Source: JABWBD01 sp040768665
GTDB taxonomy: Bacteria; Planctomycetota; Planctomycetia; Pirellulales; Thermoguttaceae
Reading direction: 5' to 3'
NCBI GenBank assembly: GCA_040768665.1
Contig: JAXGMN010000054.1
Location: 19,843 to 83,842, forward strand
DNA length: 64,000 nt
The position numbers and the translations under genes are program-made. The notes under the pieces were generated by a model. It was not told the DNA's origin. It searched no databases and saw nothing but the letters and a program-made list of their open reading frames with translations. Shown here piece by piece: positions 52,877 to 61,610 of this stretch (positions are counted from its first letter, which is position 1; each line of letters begins with the position of its first letter).

Positions 52877-53761
52877 TCACTGGGCCATCCGCACAATCTT
52901 TTCTTCAAGGTCGTCGTTGTCTTCGGGCTCGGTGACCTCTGGGGCAGTTCCTTGTCTCAGCCAGTACCATGCCGCGGTGGCGAGGAGGAGTGCCGCGAGG
53001 GTGGCGGCGCCGAGGAGGGCTTCGGACGATATCACCGTTCGTCCCGTGGCGAATCCATTGGCGCGAATCACAAGGTCCTTGCATCGCATCGCCGCGGGCG
53101 TGGTGGCTCCGCCGCGATCGAGGCCGATCCGGATGGAGGTGACGTCGGCTTCGGTAAAGGGGATCTTCCGGATTTCCGTGAGCATTCGTCTCTCGTCGTC
53201 GGACACGAGGTAGACCAACTCGTTGCCGAGTCGCCGCAGGCACAATTGCCCGGCGGCGGCGTTGGTCGGCACCGCTTCGACGCTGTGCTGCCGGCGACTT
53301 TCTCCGGAATTGGTAATGGTGTTCTGCGCCCTATGGGCCGAGTAGACGTCGGCTCCGTCGCGGCTCTTGCAGCGCGAGATGGTCGCGGCATCCTCGTCGT
53401 GCGATGCGGTTGCCACGTAGATTCGCGGGCCGACGCCGTAGCCGCGGTCGGGAGAAGCGATGTCGAGGATTTCGTACGCCACCACGATTTCAAAGTCCCC
53501 CTCGAGCCTCATCCTCGGGGAGAACGCCACTTCGGCGAGTTTGTCAGCACCGGAGATTTCGAGCAGCAGTCCACTTTCCTCCGGGGTCATCATTCGCGTC
53601 ATTTCGGAATCCGGCACTCCAAGCTGGATTCCGTCGAACACACCGCCGCGGAAGTCGAAGCGGCGTTCGAGGGGAGGCGCGGCTTGGATGCAACCGAGGA
53701 TGAGAAGGAACGGGCAGGTCAGCAACATCGTCGTACGCCCCGTTGGATTGCGGCGATTCAT
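52877..53761 (-). CDS. DUF1583-like lipoprotein, paralogue of 44229-45068
   Basis: A 294-aa protein with a signal ending in a good lipobox (FLLILGC, Cys near residue 23). The domain shared with the paralogue includes GDFEIVVAYEILDIASPD and RGYGVGPRIYV, then VYSAHRAQN and YLVSDDE. A C-terminal helix (about 245-265) and an acidic tail follow. Two starts are possible. The ATG at 53767 overlaps the stop of the upstream gene (ATGA); the ATG at 53761 has GGAG eight bases before it and is preferred. Function unknown. Confidence 0.72.
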   Translation of the reverse strand: MNRRNPTGRTTMLLTCPFLLILGCIQAAPPLERRFDFRGGVFDGIQLGVPDSEMTRMMTPEESGLLLEISGADKLAEVAFSPRMRLEGDFEIVVAYEILDIASPDRGYGVGPRIYVATASHDEDAATISRCKSRDGADVYSAHRAQNTITNSGESRRQHSVEAVPTNAAAGQLCLRRLGNELVYLVSDDERRMLTEIRKIPFTEADVTSIRIGLDRGGATTPAAMRCKDLVIRANGFATGRTVISSEALLGAATLAALLLATAAWYWLRQGTAPEVTEPEDNDDLEEKIVRMAQ

Positions 53762-53763
53762 AT

Positions 53764-54951
53764 TCATTTCTCCGAGCGTTTGACGCTTCCGAAACTCAAA
53801 CAGGCCGCGCACCTATCGCGCGTACGAGCCCAATCCCCATCTCCGAACCGCCTCGCTCGCTTCCCAACGGCGACCTGAAACGCACTCTCCTCCTTCACCT
53901 CGCAGTATTTCACCCGAAGCGGCCGTTCCAGCCAGAAGTCCTGCTCGAATGTGCGCTCTTGCAGTACCTCGCACTCTCCAGCCTTCAGAAGTTCCGTTTC
54001 AGCCTTCGCGTGGTACGGTGCACTTGTTACGATCCACAGCCTTTGCGGCTTGTGGCGCAAGATTTCCTCCGCTGTGGCCAGGTCCGAATCGAGCAGGTGA
54101 GCGGCGCCGTACTGTTTTTCCCTACACGGCTGCTTGACGCACAGAACCGGCCGGCACGAGTCGCGGAGGTAATACGCGAGTCTGAAGAACTCGAAAGGGG
54201 TCTCGGCCACCACCGGCTCTGCTTTGCAGCGATTGGCGAGAATGTACGCCGCAGCAGCGCGCATTCCCGGATTTCTCGGAGGTCCAATGCTCGCGTAGTC
54301 AGTGTACGCGAACACACTCCAGAACAGCAGCAATCCCGCCACCACAGAAAGCGGCCATCGAGAGATCATGAGCATCGCCACAAAGAAGAAACCGATCGTA
54401 AGCATCAGCGTCCACGCAAGCGCGACCACCTTCTCCTGGGATCGCAAGTTTCCCTTCCAAACATCTAGGCTCTCATCCGAGTCCAAAAAGAAGATCACGT
54501 TTCCGGTCCATACGCTCTCGAACCTTGGCCACGATATTCGGGCAGATGGGAAAGGGGGGTCAAGAACCAGAATGCCCTTTTGTCCGAGCGCAAGAACTAC
54601 AACAAAGTGCCCTTGCTCCTTTGTGTCCACGTGAAGCGCCCGGCGCAAATGAGCGACCGCCGGCAACGGGATATCGTTCAAACTCGATTCACGCATGCTC
54701 GCAACAACGGGCCGTAGGCCTATCTTCTCAGCTGCACGCGCGATTTCTTCCAGGCTACGAAGGTCTCCTTGCCGTGGCCCCATGATCTCTCTAATACGCT
54801 CCAGCGTCGTATTCACTTGCTTCAGGCGTGCGATGACATAGAGAGACGTTTCGCCGCATACACTGTAATCATCGAGCAACGCCCTAGGCGGTCCGTCGCC
54901 ACTGTCTGACAAGACGAGAGAACTTGCAGCCAGAATCATGAGCGCTGTCAT
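53764..54951 (-). CDS. C39-like peptidase domain fused to a GT39-type C-terminal domain
   Basis: A 395-aa chimera. Residues 25-155 look like a papain-fold C39 peptidase domain: Cys32 in DDYSVCGETSLY, His115 in EQGHFVVVL and Asp131 in ILVLDPPF form a plausible triad. Two membrane helices follow (about 178-195 and 198-216). The last 165 residues (PGMRAAAAYILANRCK, FEFFRLAYYLRD, LWIVTSAPYHAKAE) match the C-terminal domain of the GT39 protein 1.2 kb away. C39 domains usually cut leader peptides at double-glycine sites. The next gene starts directly at its stop, so expression is coupled. Function of the chimera is unknown. Confidence 0.72.
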   Translation of the reverse strand: MTALMILAASSLVLSDSGDGPPRALLDDYSVCGETSLYVIARLKQVNTTLERIREIMGPRQGDLRSLEEIARAAEKIGLRPVVASMRESSLNDIPLPAVAHLRRALHVDTKEQGHFVVVLALGQKGILVLDPPFPSARISWPRFESVWTGNVIFFLDSDESLDVWKGNLRSQEKVVALAWTLMLTIGFFFVAMLMISRWPLSVVAGLLLFWSVFAYTDYASIGPPRNPGMRAAAAYILANRCKAEPVVAETPFEFFRLAYYLRDSCRPVLCVKQPCREKQYGAAHLLDSDLATAEEILRHKPQRLWIVTSAPYHAKAETELLKAGECEVLQERTFEQDFWLERPLRVKYCEVKEESAFQVAVGKRARRFGDGDWARTRDRCAACLSFGSVKRSEK

Positions 54952-56091
54952 TCACATCCCCGAACTCGTTCGTCTTCGCACCCGGCGCAAAAGGAGAAGC
55001 AGAAAGACAACGATGGCGGCACCATGTGCGGCCAGCAACGCCCACGTCCAGTGGCGAGCCGCCTTAGGCGGACTAACCTGCTTAGCGCCCGCGAGCGGCA
55101 CGAACTTGCTTGAGTTCTCAACTAGCTCATCGATATTGGCACTGCTGTCACTCTGACCGGACACATATGCCAAATCTCGGACCTCGTCGATCACTTTAGT
55201 TCCTGCTGGAAGAGTCAAAACAAAGACATCATCCGACACGGGCGTGTTCCACTGCGAACGCATTTCATCTACCTGCAGTGTTGCCATCGACGACTTCCGA
55301 CCGTCCTGTTCGAAGAACACGTGAATGCCCTTAGTGGGCACCCAAACTCCAGGAGCCACAAGGCGGAACGCTTCAATTGACGTAACACAATACGGCACGT
55401 CCATGTTGTGCATGTAATGTTCCATCTTAACCGGCAGCATGCCACGCTGCGGATCAAAGGAAATCCTCCATCCAAAGTCGCGGTAAGTTGTGCCCTCCTG
55501 CGGACACTCGACTTCAATCAATTGGGCGTCGCCCTTGTCAATGCGAGTCCCTTGGCGCGATCGCAAGAGTTCTACTAGTGATCCGCCGTGTGGAAGGTCC
55601 CGGAAGAGACAGGCGTAGTTTTGCTCAAAAAGCGCCAACGGTCTCTCGTGCGGCGTGCGCGAACTGATTCCGGAGACCGCCGTTTTCCGGTTTAACTGTG
55701 CCGACAGTTCCCCGTCGAACACTCCCGCCTCGATCCAGTGGTCCCATCCTTTCGCCCCATGCGCGGTTGTTTGAAATCTGCGTTTGTGGCCAGCCAGCCA
55801 CTCGCGTGTCAACACCCGAATCTCGTCCTTGCTTTCACCAAGCTTGTACTCTCGGTAGGCCAGTCTCATCGGTGCGCCACGGTTGTCCGATCCTCCTCCG
55901 ACCGCCTCTGCTTTCAAAAGAAACTCCTTGTGGAACGTCACGAAGACATCGTAGGAGCGGACTGCGTCGACCGATGCGGCAAAAGCGTCTAGCACGCTAC
56001 TGACGCTGATCTTCGATGTGTCATTGTCGACCGCTGCAGATGATTGACACAGCGAGGCAAAGACGCACAACGAAGCGATAAACCGAATCAT
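54952..56091 (-). CDS. secreted protein with C-terminal membrane anchor
   Basis: A 379-aa hypothetical protein. It has a signal peptide (about 1-20), a beta-rich region starting VRSYDVFVTFHKEFLL that recalls LolA-type outer-membrane lipoprotein-sorting folds, and a C-terminal helix (about 348-368) followed by an Arg-rich tail (RRVRRRTSSGM). Its stop TGA is immediately followed by the ATG of the C39 fusion gene. It is first in a tight three-gene set (this gene, C39 fusion, DUF1583) and lies downstream of the ECF sigma gene. Function unknown. Confidence 0.65.
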   Translation of the reverse strand: MIRFIASLCVFASLCQSSAAVDNDTSKISVSSVLDAFAASVDAVRSYDVFVTFHKEFLLKAEAVGGGSDNRGAPMRLAYREYKLGESKDEIRVLTREWLAGHKRRFQTTAHGAKGWDHWIEAGVFDGELSAQLNRKTAVSGISSRTPHERPLALFEQNYACLFRDLPHGGSLVELLRSRQGTRIDKGDAQLIEVECPQEGTTYRDFGWRISFDPQRGMLPVKMEHYMHNMDVPYCVTSIEAFRLVAPGVWVPTKGIHVFFEQDGRKSSMATLQVDEMRSQWNTPVSDDVFVLTLPAGTKVIDEVRDLAYVSGQSDSSANIDELVENSSKFVPLAGAKQVSPPKAARHWTWALLAAHGAAIVVFLLLLLRRVRRRTSSGM

Positions 56092-56729
56092 GGCCTACAC
56101 CCACTATAGCCTACGATGCACGAAAAGAGCGTTGCTCCCGAATGCCTCCAAGAGCCGATCCTTGGCTCGTCGTGCTACATCATGTCTGGAAGGCAGTCAG
56201 TGTTGTAGATATAAGCGTGTGTACTACAGGAAACCGTCGTGATCTGGCCGTAACCTCCACTTTGTTTCAGGAGCACCCTGGTAAGGGACCGTAGTGAACT
56301 TAACAGAGATCTCCAGCATCGTTACATTCGTTTACGTTTGTCGCAAGGGAGCATAAGGTGTCGGGAAGCAAAGGTGGGGAAGCATAAGGTGTCAGGTGGC
56401 CCATAAGGGGTGGAGCATAAGGTGTCAGGTGGAGCATAAGGTGTCAGGAACCATTTCGGGGAACCGATTACCGGCGCTAACGGAAGAACGCACCTTGCCC
56501 AGCAGTTGCGTACTTCGCAATCCCCCGCACCAGCCTTCTTCCTGAGGTTTCTCCCGCTGCCACATACCCTCACACAACTCAGTTTCCGCAACCGCTCTCT
56601 CGGCATCCAATACAGTGGCCGAGGGGCGGACGTCACGACCGTGTGAAGGATTTCCAGAAACCTGTTAGAAGAATTTATCCTACCTCGTAGACCCTTCGAA
56701 AGTCAGTTCCGTACCTCCCAATCTGTCTC
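56092..56729. other. 638-bp regulatory gap between the sigma gene and the C39 operon
   Basis: No gene. It contains the AGCATAAGGTGTCAGG direct repeats listed separately. The promoter of the three-gene set should lie within the first 250 bases upstream of 56091, where I could not fix -35 and -10 boxes. Confidence 0.45.
56350..56448. repeat. AGCATAAGGTGTC(A/G)GG direct repeats
   Basis: Four good copies start at 56350, 56381, 56414 and 56433, with a degenerate one (CCCATAAGGGGTGG) at 56400. Spacing is 31, 33 and 19 bases. They lie between the ECF sigma gene and the operon it may control. They could be protein-binding sites or part of a repeat family. Confidence 0.8.
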
Positions 56730-57440
56730 TCAGTTTGCCCCTACTGATATAGAGGGCTCAACCCGGGGTTTTCCGGAAACAAATTTCCGCTTTTCTTGTG
56801 CGGTTTTCCGCACGCTTGCCAGCCGATCCCTCATTCTGGTGATGTCTGTACGGACCGTGCGTTCCGAAACCCCAATGGAAGCAGCAATTTCGGTCTGCGA
56901 CTTGCCCTGGAAAAGCTCTCGGAGCACCGCGCGTTGGCGCTCCGGGCTCTTCCTGTTCAGATCCTCGATCAGGTCGAGCACCTCCCGTTGTCGCCGCCGG
57001 TTCGCGTATCTGCGCGCAGCCTCGTCGGTTTCGGAGACGCACTCCTCCCGATCCTGCGACCAGCGCCGGAGTGCCTCAGCACAATGGATCGCTTCGCGCT
57101 TCGCGATCATGCCAAACCAAGCTGCCAAGCTTTCGTGACTGTGCCCCTGCCAAGTGTGCAAGTTCGCAAGTACGGCAAGATAGGCGTTCTGTATGGCATC
57201 GTCCAGGGCAAACGAGGCGGCTTGTTCGCTTAGCACTTCACCGGCGCGACGTCGGCAAACTGGTTCGTACATCTCGACCAGATGCCGCCACGCCTCTTGA
57301 TCCCCGAGGAGGCACCGGTCCGCCAGTTGCCGTGCGTTGTGCGCGCGTTCCGATGGCGCTTGGGGCTGCTGGAATCGGGGGCGTCCTGTCCTTTGCTTCC
57401 CATTCCGTCGATTCTCTACGGCCTGCAGAGTCGCTGGCAT
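56730..57440 (-). CDS. ECF-type RNA polymerase sigma factor
   Basis: A 236-aa sigma-70 family protein. Region 2 spans about residues 50-125 (LDDAIQNAYLAVLANLHTW, SLAAWFGMIAKREAI) and region 4 about 161-212 (SPERQRAVLRELFQGKSQTE, IAASIGVSERTVRTDITRM). The start at 57440 is supported by GGGAGG seven bases upstream. The longer open frame to 58169 only translates palindromic repeats. No anti-sigma factor is adjacent. It may drive the C39/DUF1583 set downstream. A 102-bp palindrome lies 44 bases upstream of the start, in the promoter region. Confidence 0.85.
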   Translation of the reverse strand: MPATLQAVENRRNGKQRTGRPRFQQPQAPSERAHNARQLADRCLLGDQEAWRHLVEMYEPVCRRRAGEVLSEQAASFALDDAIQNAYLAVLANLHTWQGHSHESLAAWFGMIAKREAIHCAEALRRWSQDREECVSETDEAARRYANRRRQREVLDLIEDLNRKSPERQRAVLRELFQGKSQTEIAASIGVSERTVRTDITRMRDRLASVRKTAQEKRKFVSGKPRVEPSISVGAN

Positions 57441-57483
57441 CAAGATACCTCCCGGTTGATTGCCCAAGGCATCCCTGCCAGTC

Positions 57484-57585
57484 AGAGCTTGTCCCAAAAC
57501 CTCGCGAGGAGAAGGGGACAGGCACATTTTGCTCCGAAGACTCGGCAAAATGAGCCAGTCCCCGACGGTTTTGGGACAGGCTCTC
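57484..57585. repeat. 102-bp palindromic element upstream of the sigma gene
   Basis: Arms AGAGCTTGTCCCAAAACC and GGTTTTGGGACAGGCTCT; core GGGGACAGGCACATTTTGC / GCAAAATGAGCCAGTCCCC. The most symmetrical of the three 102-bp copies. Confidence 0.92.
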
Positions 57586-57722
57586 AGCGTTGTGTCGTAT
57601 GCCGCCGTGCGACACTGCGAAATCTGAATTGGGGTGCGGTCGCGGAGTCTTGCGTGGACTGCGCAACCACGGAATACTGGACGGGGTGTGTCGTTGCAAG
57701 CCTCGTTCGGCGCGGCAGATCG

Positions 57723-57822
57723 GAGGCTGCTGAAAAAGGGGGCAGGCATCGCAACGTCTTGTATTTGGGTGCGATGCATACCATCACGGGTTGCGGAGCC
57801 AGTCCCCGTTTTCAGCAGCCTC
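57723..57822. repeat. palindromic element with GAGGCTGCTGAAAA arms
   Basis: GAGGCTGCTGAAAA faces TTTTCAGCAGCCTC. Between them are GGGGGCAGGCATCGCAAC and GTTGCGGAGCCAGTCCCC, the core of the element at 1809-1917 and the 102-bp family. The 424 bases between the sigma gene and the next gene (57441-57864) are mostly this and the preceding element. Confidence 0.85.
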
Positions 57823-57864
57823 CTTCGAGCACGGCCGGCGATACTCGAAGAAGGAGGACTGCGC

Positions 57865-58188
57865 GTGGAAGAGGCTGAAAATCCAGTGCAGAAGCGGCAC
57901 GGAGAAGGCGACTTTGGTCCGGAGACTCGGCAGAATGAGCCCGCGCGCGAGGGTCTTGAGGTGGGCGCTGAACGGGACCCGACTACCGAGCCGGTCGATC
58001 CGTGGTACCTGGCGGAGCTGGCGTGTTGGACGATGGTGGTTCTCGCGCCGATCCTGACCTGGGTGAACGGACCCTCCGTTTCCACGGACCAGTTCGTGGT
58101 CCGGACCGCCGTGTTCAGTCTCGCGCTGAGCGGTGGCATTGGAATCCGGCTTGCGAAAGTCGTGGCCAAACGGCGGAAAGGCCCCTGA
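57865..58188 (+). CDS. small two-helix membrane protein
   Basis: A 107-aa hypothetical protein starting at GTG, with AGGAGG seven bases upstream. A charged N-terminal 45 residues precede two hydrophobic segments (about 47-65 and 76-96) and a basic C-terminal end (AKVVAKRRKGP). The longer frame from 57634 reads through a palindrome and is rejected. Family unknown. It is divergent from the sigma gene. Confidence 0.6.
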   Translation: MEEAENPVQKRHGEGDFGPETRQNEPAREGLEVGAERDPTTEPVDPWYLAELACWTMVVLAPILTWVNGPSVSTDQFVVRTAVFSLALSGGIGIRLAKVVAKRRKGP

Positions 58189-58374
58189 TGGCGGCAGTCC
58201 GCCGATGGGAAATGGGGAAAAGCGGAGGGCGGGCCGCGGGGTGGCGTCCTCCAGAATCGTACACAGGGGCTGGGGCGGAATCTTACACGGGGCCGGCGGA
58301 TTTTTTTCGCGAGGTCGGGGGAGGGGAGGAACCACGAAATACACGAAAAGCACGAAAAAGAGGAGGGCGCGTGG

Positions 58375-58480
58375 CTAGCTGGGGAACCTTGCTCACCTGC
58401 CGGATGAACCGGCAGGGGTCTGGGATGGGATGGGGCGATGGTCGTGCGAGCTGGGGAACCTTGTTCACCTGCCGGATAAA
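58375..58480. repeat. 71-bp-type repeats, left of the transposon
   Basis: One and a half copies of the unit CTAGCTGGGGAACCTTG...CACCTGCCGGATRAACCGGCAGG. The second copy is interrupted at ATAAA (58476-58480) by the 4.24-kb transposon and resumes at 62722. Upstream, 58320-58370 has CACGAAATACACGAAAAGCACG, a simple dispersed repeat. Confidence 0.85.
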
Positions 58481-58717
58481 CCCAATCATTCCGAGATTTG
58501 GTTGGGTTTTTCCGAAGGTGAAGCGGGACAATACGTTCTGGCGATCTAGAAGGGTGGCATTCTACATGGTCGGACAGGCAGAGAGGAGACTCGGTGCGTG
58601 AAATTGGCTATTCTCGGGGCTTTCGGGCCCCTTTTTTCTTCTGGAGGAATGTCCTATTATGTAATTGGTTCGTTGCATTTTCGGGGATGATTACATTGCA
58701 GGACATTGGAGGCGAGC

Positions 58718-59401
58718 ATGGTAGATCTTACCCCACGCGAATCGCAGGTCGTCGAACTGCTCAGGCAGCGGCGGGTCGCCCCTTACGCGGAACTGGCCCG
58801 ACTATTGCAGGTCTCTTCCAAAACCGTCCAGCGAGCATTGGCCAAGGTGGGCACGTACGTCAGCATCAACGGCAATTCCGCCTATGTCACGCTCAAGAGC
58901 GTCCCCCGCTTCGATCGCCGCGGACTGTGGGTCTATCAGCAGCTCTGCTTCTCCCGACACGGCAACCTGCCCCAGACCATCCTGGCATTGGTCGAACAGT
59001 CCACCCAAGGCTGCACCGTGGAAGAACTCCAGCAATGGCTGGGCACCCGCGTGCACAACCATCTGAGCCTCTTGCTGCACCGCGGGGAGATTCAACGCTT
59101 CTCGCTCGGCCACTGGGCCGTGTACACCTCGGCCAACCCGGACAAACACCAGCAGCAACAAGCCACACGACAACCCCCTGCGAGCGCAGCGCCTTGGGTA
59201 CCGGCCGCGCGACCGGCGCCCCCGTTGCCGCCGGGCATGGAGCCCATGGACGTCATTCACTTGTTGCTCCAGATGCTGCGAAAGCCCGGAGCCAGCGACG
59301 CTTCGCTGGCGAAGTCTCTCCAGGCCCAGGGCTTGGCCATCCATGCCGATCAAGTCCGCCAAGCGACGGCCTTCTATGGTCTAAAAAAAACGACACCCTG
59401 A
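58718..59401 (+). CDS. helix-turn-helix protein of the transposon
   Basis: A 227-aa protein with an N-terminal winged-helix-like domain (TPRESQVVELLRQRRVAPYA, ELARLLQVSSKTVQRALAKV) and a second HTH-like segment near the C-terminus (ASLAKSLQAQGLAIHADQVR) after a proline-rich linker. The ATG at 58718 has GGAGG five bases before it. Probably a DNA-binding accessory protein or regulator of the transposase that starts 8 bases downstream. Confidence 0.7.
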   Translation: MVDLTPRESQVVELLRQRRVAPYAELARLLQVSSKTVQRALAKVGTYVSINGNSAYVTLKSVPRFDRRGLWVYQQLCFSRHGNLPQTILALVEQSTQGCTVEELQQWLGTRVHNHLSLLLHRGEIQRFSLGHWAVYTSANPDKHQQQQATRQPPASAAPWVPAARPAPPLPPGMEPMDVIHLLLQMLRKPGASDASLAKSLQAQGLAIHADQVRQATAFYGLKKTTP

Positions 59402-60176
59402 AGGCTGCCATGCTGTTCCATCAGTGGCGAGACTACTGGCAAGCGGCCTTCGGGACGCTACACGTACCCTCGGGGATCTGCCATCGTTTCGATCAGCCGG
59501 CAGATGAGCAAACGCAGGTGCAAAAGACGACCTGTCGCCAGGTCGTGACCCGGGAACTGAACGCCTTTGCCGCCGTCGAGGTGGTCCGCACTACGGGCGA
59601 TTGTCAACTGCGGCACTCGCCCCTTTTGGCCGGCTTGGTTCCCAAAGGGGGCAAGTATGGCTACGACCTGATCGCCCACGTCGGCGTGCAAACGTTCTTG
59701 GAAGGACGATGCCTGCAGGACATCGCGGCCAGACTGCGCCCGCTCTGCATCCCCTTCAGCAGCCTGCATGATCTGGCGATGAAGTTCCTCTATTACTTCG
59801 GCCATCTGCACCGGCAATCCGCGACGCCGCTGTTGCGTGAGTGGTTCGAGCAACGAGGGCGGAGTACCTGGTTGATGGATGCCACGGTCGAACCGGGCAC
59901 GCCGCTGTACTTTGGCCTGTTGGATGCCGAAAGCGGCTTGTGTTTGGACGCATGGAAGATCGCCACCGAAAACGCCGACGAGATCATCCCCTGCCTTCAC
60001 GAGGCCACCGAGCGGTTCGGAAGGCCCCAGGAAGCGTTGCACGATCTGGGCGATGCCATGGCCGCTGCCTGTGAGGCGGTCTGGGGCGAGGCCGTGGTGC
60101 ACCGCGCCTGTCACTTCCACTTGCTGCGAGATATCGGAGAAGACCTGTACCTCAACTTTCGCAGGTTTCAGGATGC

Positions 60177-61538
60177 TCAAGCAGCGAGATTTAGGTAGTT
60201 TTCGAGTTGGCGAATCAATTCCTCAAGGTCAGCCTTTCTCGTTGACTTGGCAGTAATTGTCTGATGCAAAATCGCTCGGCGGAGTACCCGGAGCATATGA
60301 CAAAGGGACCACTCAGTGTCCCACGGCCCCATAGCGTCTCGCGCGGTCTGCGCTTCGGGCAGGTCTTTGCCGGCAGTGAGGTACCACAGGCCAATGGCGC
60401 TCTGCATCAGCCACACCCAAGGGGCGAGCTTCTCAATGCTCTGTTGGCACCGGTGCTGAGGCGACTGAATCTCCATCACCTGCTTGCTCGCTTTGAAGGC
60501 GACTTCAATGGACCACCTTCGGGCGTAGGTCGAAATCACCCACGACAGATCGGCATCTACATCGGTCGTAAACAGATAGGCATCTTCGAACTTGCCCTCG
60601 GGATCGCGCACCAAGACCACGAGGATGGGCAGCAGTCCCAGAACCTTCGGCCAGACGGCCAGAAAGGAAACCACTTGGAACGTGCGTGTGACGCCGTAGG
60701 CGCTCGCCTCAACTGTCTGCCACACCCAAGGGCCGCTCTTGCTTCGCGTGCTTTCAGCTCGCGTAACGGCCTGCTTCGGGGTGGGAAGCCGCGGACCTTT
60801 TTTGGGTTTGGGACCTCGCTTGCTCTTGGGTTGGTGAGGCGGCTTCGGATCGAACAGCGCGGCATCACTGCGCAACAAGCCTACGTATGTCACCTCAGGG
60901 TTCCACTCCGCAAGCAACGGATTCGCCGAATATCCGCCGTCCCCGATAAGAACCAGTTGCCGGCCGGGAAACCAAGTCTGGGCCTCCTCAAGCATCTCGC
61001 GGGCCAAGGCCGGTTCGCTTTTGCTCCCTTCGGCCGGCACGTGGAGTCGTGCGTTGATTACCAAACAGAGGATCTTGTCGGTTCCGGGAATGGTGATCGC
61101 CAGCCCCAGCACAACCCAGTGATTGCCGCTGGCCGTGGCCACCCGCTTTCGTGTGGAAGCTACCGCATCGCGAAACCAGCCCAGCCCATAGACCTGCTTG
61201 CCTCGCTTGTGCAGAAGGGTATCGTCGACGACCAGGTACAGCGCCCCCGTGGGGTTCAGCCAGAGGACAATTTGTACGGCCAACAGATAGGCCACGTCGT
61301 AAACCGTCCAAGCCGAACGGCTGAAAAAATTGTAGAACCGGTCGAACCGATGACGCTCGGCATGCGAAATGGGGGCGCCGGTCTCGATTGTTTCAAACAC
61401 ACGATATTCCGTTCGCTTGCCCAGACACATGATCCAGCCCAGGAACACCGAAACTTGGACTTGAAAACTGGGTTGTGTGAAGGCAGGCGACAAGCACTGC
61501 AAAATCACCTCCAACGAACTCGGCATTATTGTAAACAT
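60177..61538 (-). CDS. IS701/IS4-like DDE transposase
   Basis: A 453-aa transposase. Asp105/Asp106 in YLVVDDTLLHKRG, Asp200 in LIGDGGYSAN and Glu345 in RRWSIEVAFKASKQ form the DDE triad, with the spacing and context of the DDE_5/IS701-like group. The start at 61538 has AGGAGA upstream at normal distance. The TGA stop (60179-60177) lies in the flanking TCAAGC duplication, i.e. outside the element as I define it, so the stop may be supplied by the target. Confidence 0.88.
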   Translation of the reverse strand: MFTIMPSSLEVILQCLSPAFTQPSFQVQVSVFLGWIMCLGKRTEYRVFETIETGAPISHAERHRFDRFYNFFSRSAWTVYDVAYLLAVQIVLWLNPTGALYLVVDDTLLHKRGKQVYGLGWFRDAVASTRKRVATASGNHWVVLGLAITIPGTDKILCLVINARLHVPAEGSKSEPALAREMLEEAQTWFPGRQLVLIGDGGYSANPLLAEWNPEVTYVGLLRSDAALFDPKPPHQPKSKRGPKPKKGPRLPTPKQAVTRAESTRSKSGPWVWQTVEASAYGVTRTFQVVSFLAVWPKVLGLLPILVVLVRDPEGKFEDAYLFTTDVDADLSWVISTYARRWSIEVAFKASKQVMEIQSPQHRCQQSIEKLAPWVWLMQSAIGLWYLTAGKDLPEAQTARDAMGPWDTEWSLCHMLRVLRRAILHQTITAKSTRKADLEELIRQLENYLNLAA

Positions 61539-61610
61539 GGGGAACTCTCCTTTCGAGAAGTCCCCCGGAACGTGTCACCTCTTGAACTGTACGGACGCAT
61601 ACACCTCTAT
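60183..61610 (-). mobile_element. IS701/IS4-like insertion sequence inside the transposon
   Basis: A 1428-bp element flanked by TCAAGC (60177-60182 and 61611-61616), inserted into the transposase gene of the larger transposon, in antisense orientation. Terminal inverted repeats are weak. The inner gene is intact, so this is the later arrival. Confidence 0.82.

Noticed and set aside
57441..58169. N-terminal extension of the sigma factor to 479 aa
   Set aside because: The extra residues translate two palindromic elements, and a good GGGAGG supports the start at 57440.
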